NCBI GenBank assembly: GCA_947034895.1
Contig: OX344764.1
Coordinates: forward strand, 57,827,348 to 57,891,347
DNA: 64,000 nt
Direction of reading: 5' to 3'
DNA from: Rhytidiadelphus loreus
Taxonomy: Eukaryota > Streptophyta > Bryopsida > Hypnales > Hylocomiaceae
Below the pieces are notes generated by a model that made no database searches, was not told the origin of the DNA, and worked only from the letters and a program-made list of their open reading frames with translations. Made by a program: the position numbers and the translations under genes. The stretch's first letter is position 1; the number at the start of each line of letters is the position of its first letter. Below, one piece after another: positions 20,688 to 32,300 of this stretch.

Positions 20688-21140
20688 ACAACTCCAAATG
20701 AGGTGAGTGATAGCTTTTTGGAAAGTTAACACAAACCTTTACTTCTACTTCAAATTTCAAGTAATTTTAAAACTTTGTTCAACTTCTATAGTCATTGAAA
20801 GTTTTGGCCTTGAGAAAAGAGGGACAACAAACCCTCCTTCACTTCCCCACTCACAAGTCACTCATACAAACTCCAAATATAATTAATGATATTTTTATGG
20901 AAAGCTAATACAATTTCCTACACTCCCTTTAAATCTCATTGCAAACCAAAAATTTGTCCGTCTTTTATGGTTGGTTGAAGTCTTTGCCTTTTAATTTCAA
21001 AGGCAACAAACCATCATTTACTCAAACTAACACAACTTTTGATTCACAACTCCAAATCAAGAAAGTGAGATCAATTTAGAAACTACAGACCATGATACAC
21101 AACTTCTTTAGATTTCAATTCAAACTTTTTAAACTTACAA
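20688..21140 (+). repeat. Degenerate tandem repeat, ~170-bp period
   Basis: Three units each contain an ACAACTCCAAAT- or ACAAACTCCAAAT-type start, a GGAAAG-TAA-ACAA segment, a TTCAAATTTCAA-like segment and GGCAACAAACC-type text. Units begin near 20688, 20866 and 21042. Old and diverged. Confidence 0.5.
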
Positions 21141-22172
21141 TACAATGGGCCTCCAAGCATTCGGATCCTCTCTAAACTTACAACAACTGAAGAGAGAAGA
21201 TGAGTAGTGTAAACTTTTTTCTCCACCTTATCTCTACTCTAACCACACAAACAAGTGAAGTCAGCCCTAACTCACTCTCAAAGTTACAACATCAATAATT
21301 GAGCACTTATTTGGCTCACAACTATTTCTTTATCTTTATCTTTGAAGGAAATTCATCTCAAATTCATTTAGAAGATAAAATATTTGAATATTTTCCTCAT
21401 ACTACTTCACAAATACAAAATTATTGTAAGAAATCACTCGAACTATGGAATGAAGAACTAAAATCCAAGATATATTTAATAAAGGTAAAAAAACTAGAGC
21501 TCTAATCGAAATGTCATTCCATCTGCAAGAATTTGAGGATGCATTTGACGATAGCAGCAACATAATCAACACGATTTGCCTTAGTTAAAGGATTGACTGA
21601 CCCTTCGAACCATCGTTGGTGACCACGACTCCCTTCGATAGGCTTCACCATGCAATAGTATTGCTCGTTGTTTAAGCTTTCAAAACATCCTTCAAATGTC
21701 ACTTTATGGTTGTTGGGTTCAACACATCCAATCTGCAATAAAATCATCAATGTCCGAGCGTCACGTTGAAGGTTACCATGCCATCATTTCTCCACGCAAG
21801 GTTGTTTCGGTGGTCGAGATGGCCCAGCTTCATCTTTTGATCGCCCATATAGCAATGAAAGACTCAGTGGCAGTTGTAGTTGATCCGACAGTTGCGATAA
21901 TGTAAATTCAAACTCACACTTCGGTTGAGATTTTTCATCTTGAGACTCAGAAAAATCCCTCTAGTTCAACATAGTATAATTTAAATAAAACACGAAGAAG
22001 AAGAATATCAAATGAGATGAAGCTTTCAAGTGAATCCTTCTCTATATAGTTGGAGAGAGAAGGCGTCACCTTGAAGCCACCTCAAATGATGTCATCTTCT
22101 TTATAGTGCCACAAACATTTAAATCTATCTAAATCATGTGTATATACATATTCTATATAATGTCTGCATTTG

Positions 22173-22407
22173 TATTGAAGAACATGTACATCTAGCATTA
22201 GGAGTAGCATTAGGCACTTAGTTAGACATATAGTCCATTGGGTATTGCTCATAGTAAAAGTCAGCCCATTGTAATTGGTTATCCTACAAAGTTTGTGGAT
22301 AATTGGTGAAAGGCTTCTACCTTATATTCAGCCCACTTATGGGCCTTGGTATCTTCCTACCATCTAAGTTAAGCATTTTTTCCATTCATTACTTTGTAAT
22401 CTCAATA
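22173..22407 (+). repeat. 5' LTR of the copia element
   Basis: This 235-base LTR begins TATTGAAGAACATG and ends CTCAATA. The 3' copy begins TGTTGAAG, so the canonical TG start has mutated to TA here. The sequence after it (GGTTATGGGCCCA) is where the primer-binding site should be, but I cannot match it with certainty to a tRNA end. Confidence 0.9.
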
Positions 22408-23380
22408 GGTTATGGGCCCACGCACTTGGAGTTGCACTTAAGGGAGAAATTCAAATCATTTGGAGGAGATCTTGGAGGTTGGAGGAGCAACCAGTTTTTT
22501 TCTCTTATCACCTACAAACCATATGGTGTAAGTCAAATTTTCAAAACAAAACAAACTTTGGAGTGCATTTTTTTTTAAAAGGGGGAATTTTTTTTGTTTT
22601 TTTGGACTTTTATTGGCTGGTTTGTGAGGTTTTGAGTACATTTTGGATGAGAGGTTGATCATGGTAATAATCATGGTTGCGTGCTCCTATTTTGAGTTTG
22701 TGTTTAGAAGTGTACACTGGGAGCCCATTGAGGTTGATTGTGCACTTGGGTGCATTGTTAATTGTAATTGTGCCAATTGCAATCTAGTGAGAGTCCTTTG
22801 TGAGTCTTGGAAGCATCTTTGGGTTGCTTGAGGCATTTGCCATCCATTGAAGGCTAATTACTACCCTTGTGAGTGAGTGAGGCAAATTAGTGGACTTTGT
22901 GAACCCAAAAGGATTGAATTGTGCCCTTGTGAAGCCATTGAGAGCCAATTAGGGTCCTTTGGTGGTTTGGTGATCCAACTAGGGCTGTTGGAGACCATCA
23001 TTGTCCTTGAGGTGCTCATTGTGAGTAGTAGCTTCCATCTAGGGCTGATTGGAAGTCTTCAGCTCCTTGTCGTCTTGAGTACCCTATTTGAGAGGAGCAT
23101 TGTGAGTTTGCTTGATGATTTGAAGTAGTACTAGCCCATGATGTCCATGTGGAGGTTTTGAGCTTCATTAGGATTTGAATTGGTGTTGAAAGGAAGTGAT
23201 GCACTTGTGAAGAGTGTTTGGTCGATCTTAGGGTTTGAAGGATCTTTGAAGGTCTTTGTAAGGGTTGATTGGTGCCAATGCAACCCAATTGGCTTCCAAG
23301 TGATTGTTTGGAGGTTGAATTCAATTTGTTAACTCCATGAGACACTTTAGATGCTGCCAACAAGTGGGAGGTGCTTCACC
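22408..23380 (+). other. Copia leader region
   Basis: Nearly 1 kb between the 5' LTR and the gag start, with many TTG/GAG-rich degenerate stretches and short frames but no recognisable protein. A long leader is not unusual in old copia copies. Confidence 0.6.
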
Positions 23381-25085
23381 ATGGCATCAAGTAGAGGAGA
23401 AGGCATGCGTATCATTGACAAGTTCAATGGGGAGAAATTTGGCATGGAGAAGTTCAAGATGGAGAAGGACTTGTGGGAGGTGAGGAGCCTCCAAGTACAA
23501 ATGTTGATCAAAAGACCAAGAAGGCATTTGAGAGGAAGGAGAAGAAGGCCTTTGCTTTCATTGCCATCAACCTTGCAGACCAGCAAATTGCACACATTCG
23601 ACATTGCACGGGACCAGACCAAGCATGAACCACCCTTTGCAACATCCACGAGACCTAGAGCTTCTCCAACATCCTCTTTCTTTGGCGCAAGTTCTTCACT
23701 AGCAAAATGTAAGAAGAGGATGATATGTTGGATCACGTCAACAAGATCAAGGCTCTTGCGGGTGAGTTGGCTTGTTTGGAGGCGCCCGTGACGGATGGAG
23801 ATGTGGTGATGACCTTGTTGGAAAGCTTGCCACCATCTTATGAGTTCCTCATCACTGCATTGGAGACAAGGGCCACCAAGGAGTTGACCATGGAATTTGT
23901 CACCGTCCGCTTGATGCATGAGGTGACCAAGCGCAAGGAGAATGAATCCAAAGGGGAGGAATCAACCCTTGTCTCAAGACATGGCAAAGGAGGCAACACC
24001 AAGGCATTCAAGGAGACAAGGACATACTTCAAGTGTGGCAAACCCGGCCACATTACTAAATATTGTAAGAGCAGCCAAGCCAAAGACAAGGAGAGTGCAC
24101 ACCAAGCCTCGAAAGAGGAGGAGGAGTTTGTCTTTGCCACCCATGGAGGAGGGGAGAAGGCCAACATGTTTACTTGCATTGTGGACTCGGGGGCCACTCA
24201 ACATATGACCAACCATCGAGATGCTTTCCACACCTATCAACCCATTTTGGGAAAGAAGATTTATTTGGGAGACAATGGCATGGTGGAGGCCCTTGGCATG
24301 GAGGAGATCCTTGTGGAGGTGCAAGTAAAGAGGGAGACCAAGAGGATCCAAATCCAAGAGACACTCCATGTACCCAAGTTGCATGCCAACTTGCTTTTGG
24401 TGAGCCAATTGTGTTTGGGAGGTTTGAAAGTGCATTTGAATACGGTGGTGTGTGTTGTGAGGGCACCAAATGGAGTTTTGATTGCATCAGCCCATTGTGA
24501 GGGCAACTTGTACCTCCATTTCACCAAGGTGAATGGCAATTCCTTGGCTTGTGTTGCCCAAGGATCAACTCATGAAGACCTTGTGGAGCTTTGGCATAGA
24601 AGGCTTCGGCACTTGAATGTGAAGAGCATGAAGAGCCTCCAACACATCGTGAAGGGACTGAACCTCTCTTCTTGCAAGCATGATTGGAGTTCTATGGTGT
24701 GCAAGGGGTGCATTGAGGGCAAACAAGCAAGGCAGCCTTTTCCCAAGGATGGGGCAACCCGGGCCACCAAGCCATTGGAGCTTGTGCATTTGGATGTTTG
24801 CGGGCCAATGAAGACCACATCCATAGGAGGAACAAGGTATTTTTTGACCTTCATTGATGATTTCCCTCGCAAGATTTGGATGTATATACTGAAGTGCAAG
24901 AGTGAGGTGTTTGGGCGTTTTGAGACTTGGAAGGCCCTTGTGGAGGCCCAATCCAAGTGCAAGGTGAAGGTGCTGCGGTCGGATAATGGAGGGGAGTATA
25001 TATCCAAGGCCTTTGAGGAGTACTTGAAGGCCCATGGCATTGAGCACCATACTTCAGCACCTTACACTCCTCAACATAACGGTGT
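23381..25085 (+). pseudogene. Copia gag, protease and integrase (first part)
   Basis: Gag opens with ATGGCATCAAGT and the copia-like FNGEKFGMEKFKMEKDLWE, then loses frame near 23475 and returns at about 23725 (MLDHVNKIKALAGEL). Downstream lies a zinc knuckle remnant KCGKPGHITKYC in which the first Cys of the C-x2-C-x4-H-x4-C pattern is gone. The protease active site is CIVDSGATQHMT (24177-24212). The GAG-pre-integrase region shows WHRRLRHLN and CKGCIEGKQ. The integrase core shows LVHLDVCGPM and VLRSDNGGEY. The frame reaches HNGV and is cut by the CACTA element at 25086. Confidence 0.92.
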
Positions 25086-26760
25086 CACTACAAGGAAATG
25101 GGGGTAAATGTAACCATAGAAGAATGACTGCTTATTCGGAACGACTTGAATATGATTTGTGTTCCCTAATTGCACCAAGGGTTTGGGGTTGTCATCGTTA
25201 GAGTCAATTCAGAGTCACATTCGTAACTACAGGATGACGACTTAGCGGGAGGGAGTTTTCATCCACATTTTTACATCTGGAACGTACTGTCTTTATCTAG
25301 TTCCGCAATGTGTTGAAAAACTTGTTTTTTCCACTTTAAATGCAAATATCTTGCAATCTATACGGTCAAAATTTCTGAAATTTTTTCCACACTTTTAAAT
25401 ACTAAATGGGTGTAAGATCCTACAGTTAGATGTCAAAGAAAAAGATTTTAAATTATTTTTTACTCTTTGCTACAGAAATGACAGTTTTCAGTGTTTCTTT
25501 GGTAGAAAAAAGGCCTTGCTCTTGTAGGGGTTAAAATGATGCACTCTTAGAGACTTATTTTTCTTTTGATTTTTTTCTCTATTTACTAATGCTTTTTTCA
25601 AAACAAACTAAGAAAATAAAGTTAAATTGACAATGCAAAGGCCAAAAACTAAAATTTAGATGACATTTAGCACCTCTAAGAGATAGAAAAACAATTTTTG
25701 GTTCTAATTTTTATAGAACTAGGTTGATAACTTTCACAATGTCTATGTTTCATCCATTGGTTTTTGTTCACAACATTGTTAAACTTCCAATTTGGACTTT
25801 ATCAATTCCATTGTGAAGGCCATAGTCAAAAGTGAGTAAACTATGTGATTGTATTTTGATTACAATTTACTCTAAGATAATGATTTCCGTGTCACTACTC
25901 TACTATTTTGATTGTGATTTACTCTAACACAACTACATAATGACTTCCACATCACTACTCTACTATTGCATCAACATTTTACAAATCCCACATGGTTTGT
26001 CTTGCCTCCTACCACCCCACTTGTATGAAAGGCTTGTTATTTGAACTCTTTGTATTCACACTAAATGGCTTTAAAATCCATTTGACACATATGCAAAATA
26101 TAGTGTATTGTGTATCATGTATTTATATATGGTGTATGATGTCTGAATCATGTGTATGAATCATGTATTTGTATATGATGTATGGTGTTTGGTATATGGT
26201 GTACTCATTTTGCACATTTCACTACAACTCGAAAATAATCTTCAAATCTTTTAGATATTAGAAAATAATATTCACATTTTTTAGATTTTTGAATATAATC
26301 TTAGATTTTAGAAAATAATATTCACATTTCCTAGATTTTAGAATACAATCCTACATTTCAGAAGAAAAATATTCACATTTCCTAGATTTCTGAATATAAT
26401 CCTAGATTTCAAAAAATAATATTCACATTTCCTAGATTTTAGAATACAATTCTAGATTTCAGAAAAGGATTAAAAAAAGGGTCATTTGTGACTATAGGAT
26501 GATTTTAGAATGACTGGCCATGTAGCAACATAGGAGTCATTTCCTTAAACTTCTTTTTTCTTTACCACTTTGGAAGTTTCATCCAAAACTCCATCCAAGC
26601 TCACAATGGATGGTGATAATACTATGGCAGTCATTTATAAAAATGACTAGTCCACTATGACTCCAGAGGCCAAAATCACAGTGCAGTCATTTTTGTCCAC
26701 AATGACTCCTATGCAGTCATTCTTTGCATTCATTTATACATTGTTTTTCTTATAGTGTAT
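25083..26760. mobile_element. Non-autonomous CACTA (En/Spm) transposon nested in the copia integrase
   Basis: The element itself is 25086-26757 (1672 bp). It begins CACTACAAGGAAA and ends TTTTTCTTATAGTG, imperfect terminal inverted repeats of the CACTA class. The flanking triplets are TGT (25083-25085) and TAT (26758-26760), a 3-bp target duplication with one change. Removing the element and one triplet restores the conserved integrase reading HNGVAER. Subterminal AATGACT/AGTCATT motifs recur near both ends, as expected for transposase-binding repeats. No transposase frame is present. A degenerate ~55-bp repeat (TTCACATTTCCTAGATTT) fills 26225-26470. Confidence 0.92.
25316..25530 (-). repeat. 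Fragment of the TTAA-flanked repeat family inside the CACTA element
   Basis: This stretch shares TATCTTGCAATCTATACGG, TTCTGAAATTTTTTCCACA, AGATCCTACAGTTAGATG and a terminal GTAGGGG followed by TTAA with the family copies at 42.5, 46.8, 57.3, 59.2 and 62.8 kb. Only one end is present. It makes a third level of nesting. Confidence 0.7.
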
Positions 26761-27445
26761 AGCAGAGCGTGCAAATTACACCATTGTGGAGATGGCAAGG
26801 GCTATGATTTATGCCCAAGGTCTCAAGCTTGAGCTTTGGGGAGAGGCGGTGTCCAATGCGGTTTATACAAGGAACTAGTGCCCTACCCAAGCCTTGACAA
26901 GCAAGACACTCTAAGAAACTTGGAGTGGGACTAGGCCCAACGTATCTCACATGCGCACCTTTGGGTGCATTGCCTATGTATTGGTCCCAAGTGCCAAGAG
27001 GACCAAGTTGGATGCCAAGGGCATGAAGTGTCTTTTCCTTGGTTATTGTGAGGGAACCAAGGCTTATAGGCTGATGTGTGTGGAGAGCAAGGCCATCATT
27101 AAGTGTCGAGATGTGACCTTCTTGGAGGATGGAGGAGTTGATCCCAAACTCTCAAAGATGAGTCCAAGTAGGAACAATGGAGGACCAACCCAAAAATTGG
27201 GTACAACTCTAAGAGTGCACATAGAAGATGAAGGAGATGAAGATGAAGAGCAAGGAGCGGAAGATGAAGATTTTGTGGAGCTCAAGAAGAAGGTGGCCAC
27301 ATCCCAAGTGAAGAGATCAGCAACTCCTTTTCCAAGCACTTCACCAAGGGAGCAAGAACATGATCAGCCCTTAGAAGAGCAAGATCAGTCCATGGAGGAG
27401 CCACATTATCCAATAAGGAACCGCAAGCCCTTTGGAGATTGGTAG
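26758..27445 (+). pseudogene. Copia integrase, second part
   Basis: Continues the integrase directly after the CACTA element (AERANYTIVEMARAMIYAQG). In-frame stops TAG at 26876-26878 and TAA at 26912-26914 show decay. The HMRTFGCIAYVLVP and KCLFLGYCEGTKAYR motifs are typical of the copia integrase C-terminus. A polar linker follows and a TAG at 27443-27445 closes the frame before reverse transcriptase. Confidence 0.9.
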
Positions 27446-29040
27446 ATGAATCACATTCTTCCCCCACAACATGAAGAACAAGCCAATGTGGCTTTCCTTG
27501 GAGATCCATCCACACTTGGAGAGGTGTTGTGTTGCGAAGATGCAAGCAAGTGGAAGTTGGCCATGCAAGAGGAGTACAAGGCCCTCATTGCTAAAGAGAC
27601 ATGGGAACTTGCACCCCTTCCTTCCAAGAGATCAAGTGTGGATTGTAAGTGGGTTTTCTCGACCAAAAGGGATGCTTTGGATCACATTGTGAGGTACAAG
27701 GCAAGGTTGGTTGCTAAGGGGTTTTCCAAGTGGAAGGGGTGGACTTCAATAAGACATTTTCCCCCGTTGCCAAGTTTAGCACCATTTGGTGCATTGTGGC
27801 TCTTGGGGAAGCCATGGACTTGGAGATGCACCAAATGGATGTAAAGACAACTTTTCTCAACCCCAAGTTGGAGGAGGTCATCTACATGGATCAACCCCAA
27901 GGTTTTGTGCAAGAAGGTCAAGAGCATTTCAAATGCAAGTTGAAGAAGGCACTCCCCGGGTTGAAGCAATTGGGGAGAGCATGGTATCAAGATATTGATG
28001 CCATGTTTGCAAAGAAGGGCTTCCAAAGAGACCATGCTGATCATTCTTTGTACATCATGCAAAATCATGAGCATTTGGTGATTGTGATCTTATATGTGGA
28101 TGATCTAATCCTCCTTGCAAGTAGCATGACCAAGATGCTTGAAGTGAAGGCTATACTCAAAAAGGAGTACGAGATGAGTGATCTTGGAGAGCTAAACTAT
28201 TGCCTTTGAGTGGAGTTCAAGAGGGATAGGGCTGCCCGCACCATCACCATGAGCCAACGCAAGTACTTTGAAGAAATTCTCAAACATTTCAACATAGAGG
28301 AATACAAAGCCATAGGTACACCACTTGACACTCATGTGAAGTTGACCAAGCTCACCGATGAAGAATTTGAAGAGGTGAGGGCTGAAATGCAAGGTGTGCC
28401 TTACAAGACAACGGTGGATTGTTTGATGTATGCCATGGTAGCCACAAGGGCCGATTTGACATTTTTGGTGAGTGTTGTGAGTCAACACATGTCCAAGTAT
28501 GGCCCAGAGCATTGGGCAGCAGTCAAGAGGGTGATGAGGTACCTTCAAGGCACACTTGGATTGAAGTTGCAACTTGGAGGTGCCTATGTGACCTTGCACA
28601 GCTTTTGTGATGCGAATTGGGCTATGATGAAGGAGATAGGAGATCCACCTCCAGCTACATGTTTATACCTGGAATGGGTGCCATTTCATGGAATTCAAAG
28701 AGGCATCCCACCATAGCTCTTTCTACAACGGAGGCGGAGTATGTACATGGCCATGAGCCAATGCACAAAAGAGGCCATTTGGCTAAGGCAACTCTTGGCT
28801 GATGTTGGCCTTGTCTAAGAGGGGAATACACAAATCTTGTGTGACAACCAAGGGGCCATTGCTTTGGCCAAGAATCCCACCCACCACTCTCGTACAAAGC
28901 ACATTGATGTGCAACTCCATTTCATTTGTGAATGAGTGGAGGATGAGGTGATTGAGCTCAAGTATGTGCCTACCCAAGCTATGGTTGTTGATGTGCTTAT
29001 CAAGGCCTTTGGAAAGCCACAATACCAAAACTTGATTTAG
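27446..29040 (+). pseudogene. Copia reverse transcriptase and RNase H
   Basis: The reverse transcriptase starts with WKLAMQEEYKALIAKETWEL and KARLVAKGF, shifts frame near 27730 and continues with VDFNKTFSPVAK and the catalytic YVDD at 28093-28104. A TGA at 28207-28209 interrupts it, then KRDRAARTITMSQRKYFEEI resumes. RNase H shows SFCDANWA, a frameshift near 28617, STTEAEY, a stop near 28818, and HIDVQLHFI to about 29040. At least five lesions: a dead copy. Confidence 0.92.
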
Positions 29041-29081
29041 AAGATGGGCCTTCGAGCCTTTGACCACTCTCAAAGTGGGAG

Positions 29082-29337
29082 TGTTGAAGAACATGTACAT
29101 ATTAGTGTAGACCATGTACATTCAACATTAGGAGTAGCATTAGGCACTTAGTTAGACATAGAGTCCATTGGGTATTTCTCATAGTAAAAGGCAGCCCATT
29201 GTGGTTGGTTATCCTACAAGGTTTGTGGATAACTAGTGAAAGGCTTCTACCTTATGTTCAACCCACTCATGGGCCTTAGTATCTTCCTATCATCTAAGTT
29301 AAGCCTTTCTTCCATTCATTACTTTGTAATCTCAATA
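29082..29337 (+). repeat. 3' LTR of the copia element
   Basis: A 256-base LTR, TGTTGAAG to CTCAATA. It is 21 bases longer than the 5' LTR because ACATGTACAT-type text is duplicated near its start. The two LTRs differ at several scattered positions, so the insertion is not recent. Confidence 0.9.
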
Positions 29338-29342
29338 ATTTG

Positions 29343-32300
29343 CAACACGACAACGTAGAGATGTGCGTGAAGATGATGTATTTTCTACCACCAAATGTGA
29401 AGTGGTTATGTGTTTTGAGATTGTCTACGACTAATCAAAGTAGAGAATAGAGTTTCATTCATGTTGTGAAGAATTCGTAACCAACCCAACTCTGAAGTCA
29501 ATTTAATTGCCTCCAAAACTCAAGTCATTGACAACTTTCTGGTTGTTTCTCTTTAAAGGGTTGAAGTGTTATTACCTTAATTCTTTAACGAGGTTGGGGC
29601 TAATTAGTTTCTAAGTGTGTCCTAGTGTATTCCAATGTTGTGTATTGTATAAAAGACATTTACTCAACCATGATTTACTTGATGGAGGTGATGATTTTTT
29701 CTAAAAAAGTGAAGATAGAGCACAATATGCATGTAGTGGAAAAACAACATTTGGAGGTGTTTTCTAGGTAGTATAAATGTTTAAGTGGGAAGTGTTTGGT
29801 ATACTAGGTGCATAGTGCATACACTTCTGTGACAATGCACTCAGAATTTTAATTAATTAATTAAAAAAATTGAAACTCCCCTCCACCTTGGGTTTAAAAA
29901 AAATTATTAATTAAAATTCATTTCTTAATTCTTCATCCCCCCTCTTCCTACTTGTAATTTTTTAAACGAGGTTAACATGACAAACAATATGGGACAATGA
30001 AAATCCTGTATCCCATATTTGTATATCGTATCCGTATCCACACTTGTATTTGTATTCATATTCATATTGTACCATATTCCAATATCAAGTATCTATATCT
30101 GTACGTATTTTGGTACCATATTTGTATAATACCCGTATTTGTATTTGGATGGATGGCTCAAATTAAATCTCAAAGATCAACGGCTTAAGAAATTTTGAGA
30201 AATCAACGGCATTCTGGAAGGAGAAGCATTTTTAAAAAAGAAAATCAACAACCTATTCATTTTTGAGAGAGGGGGGGCAACTGATGGCAAACCAGATGTG
30301 TGTACAACTACTTTTGGGTGCATAGTGCGTACACTTGAAACCATAGAAATCATTACTATAACAAAAGTTGGTAAAAAAAAAAGCACTCAAAATCGAGTAC
30401 ATTGTTGTCATGGGACATGAGCCCTAACTAAAATTGTCAATGTCATAGAGACTCTCACCAATTGGACATAGAATTACAAGATCTGTAATTGTTAAAGCCA
30501 GGCTTTGCATTTGGATGAAGTCATTTCAACATTTTGAAACACAATCAACCTAGAAAAATAGTCTTTCAAATAATAAGCATGAATACATAAGAAATCTCAA
30601 TTGTCCAAATTTTTTTTGAAGGACGTAGTCAACAATTGACAATACTTGGACCATTTAAGTAGATTAAAATTTACAGTCAAAGAGTTTTATTATACATTAC
30701 ATTGAATCACAAACTAATTTATGTTTATTTCAAAAATTCAATTCCTTAGAGACTGATTTAGGGCCTATTAACAAGATCAACAAATGCTTCTTATTTTCAA
30801 ACCAATTAATCAATATATGTACCAAAAGTTTGGACAAAAGCAATCGTTGTTAATTTACTTGTTGGCACTACAACTGAGAAGTTTTGATACATTTAAGTGA
30901 CCCTAACCTTTGTGAGTGATGCAATGTTATAATCCAAGGTCTCAACCATATCATAATCTCTACAAATGAACATGTATGAGAGGAAATGCATTAGACAAAA
31001 GCTCATGTCTGAAATCTACTTTTATACAATTTCTATGTTTTACATTTTACAAGTGGTTTGCCTTCCCTCCTACCACCCCACTTGTATAAATAGTTTGTCT
31101 TCTCATGTTAACATACTCACAATAAGTGGCTTTTTAAGCCATGTGACATAATTGTCAAATACGGTGTATTGTGTATATTGTACAACGCATTGTGTATGGC
31201 CTATTTTATATTGTGTATGGCATGTGTCTAAGTTGATGTCTCAAAAAACTAAGACATGCACATCATACATGTCTTAGATGATGTCATTTGTGACGTTTCA
31301 TGTCTTTGTGGACATGCTATAATACACGACAAATGCTACATGAAATCCAAAATAATTAACATCATATCATTGTTGATGTCTAAAAAAACATGTACACATT
31401 ACAGTAGATGTCTGAATAGAAAGGACCCAGAGCACAACGCACTTGCCATGTTATGAATTTTCCTTTGCCATGTCGTTAGTATGAGGCTGCCAAATCATAT
31501 CCTACGTCAACAAACACCCAAATGATAAAGTTGCTAACATGGCATTGCCTACCACATTAGTGCTTACGTGGAAGCAAGGAGGCAACCACATAGTGCCATC
31601 TCATGACCTAGGGAGACTATATTTTGTGAGACATTCTCCAAAATCTTCTTGAAATCAAACTGCATTTTTTGAGATTTTTCACATTTTGGGGGCTTGTCTA
31701 TTATACTGCATTTTTTGGAACCTCCATGCTAACATGCTTGACATCCAAAACAATGTATCCAACATGTTACGGGTTTGCCACAAAGATCATGGGTTTCTTC
31801 TAATGGTGCTAAGTTAATGATTTTTTTGTTAAATATTTAGATTTATGTGCATATTTAATATTGTCCTCAATGACCATAATCTTGTATTGAACATTGTATA
31901 TGCTACACAAAATGCTACAAATAAAAAAACACTTTTTATATGAGCTTTCATCTAAAAGACTGGGGTATACTCAAGGAATACAAAAACATCTTAAAAAATG
32001 TTGTGCTTCGCACCACATGTACAACCAATAGTTTATCCAAAATCAAGCTACATCAACCATGAGACACTAGGCTTAGTCATTATTATCCTACAATTTGGCA
32101 TGGATATCATCCACAAGTATTCTAGGTAGGACACTTAGTCGCATTTTAACCAATTGTGGCGGACATGTTTTTCTTCTAGTGAACTAATGGAATACATGGC
32201 AATGCAAATGGAAGAAGTGAATGACAAGTGGTTACAAAGCATTTAAGATTGGTATTAGAATAGATTTAGAGCATGACAAAGGGGCATCATTTCTTTATCA

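Larger units (their letters stand above)
14650..22167. other. AT-rich intergenic DNA
   Basis: Short frames here (for example at 14858 and 19520) lack recognisable domains and have non-coding composition. Structure seen: a MITE-like inverted repeat at 18124-18275, an (AT/AC)n microsatellite near 19626-19650, and a degenerate ~170-bp tandem repeat at 20688-21140. I see no gene. Confidence 0.6.
22168..29342 (+). mobile_element. Complete but decayed Ty1/copia LTR retrotransposon (with target duplication)
   Basis: The LTRs at 22173-22407 and 29082-29337 are clearly homologous, and the whole element is flanked by ATTTG at 22168-22172 and 29338-29342, a 5-bp target duplication. Internal order is gag, protease, integrase, reverse transcriptase, RNase H, which is the copia order. 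A purine tract AAAGTGGGAG (29072-29081) abuts the 3' LTR. Several stops and frameshifts make it non-autonomous. A CACTA element interrupts the integrase at 25086. Without that insert the element is about 5.5 kb, a usual copia size. Confidence 0.95.

Noticed and set aside
24174..25060. Many long frames antisense to the copia polyprotein
   Set aside because: They are shadows of the gag-pol coding sequence; the sense frame carries all recognisable motifs.
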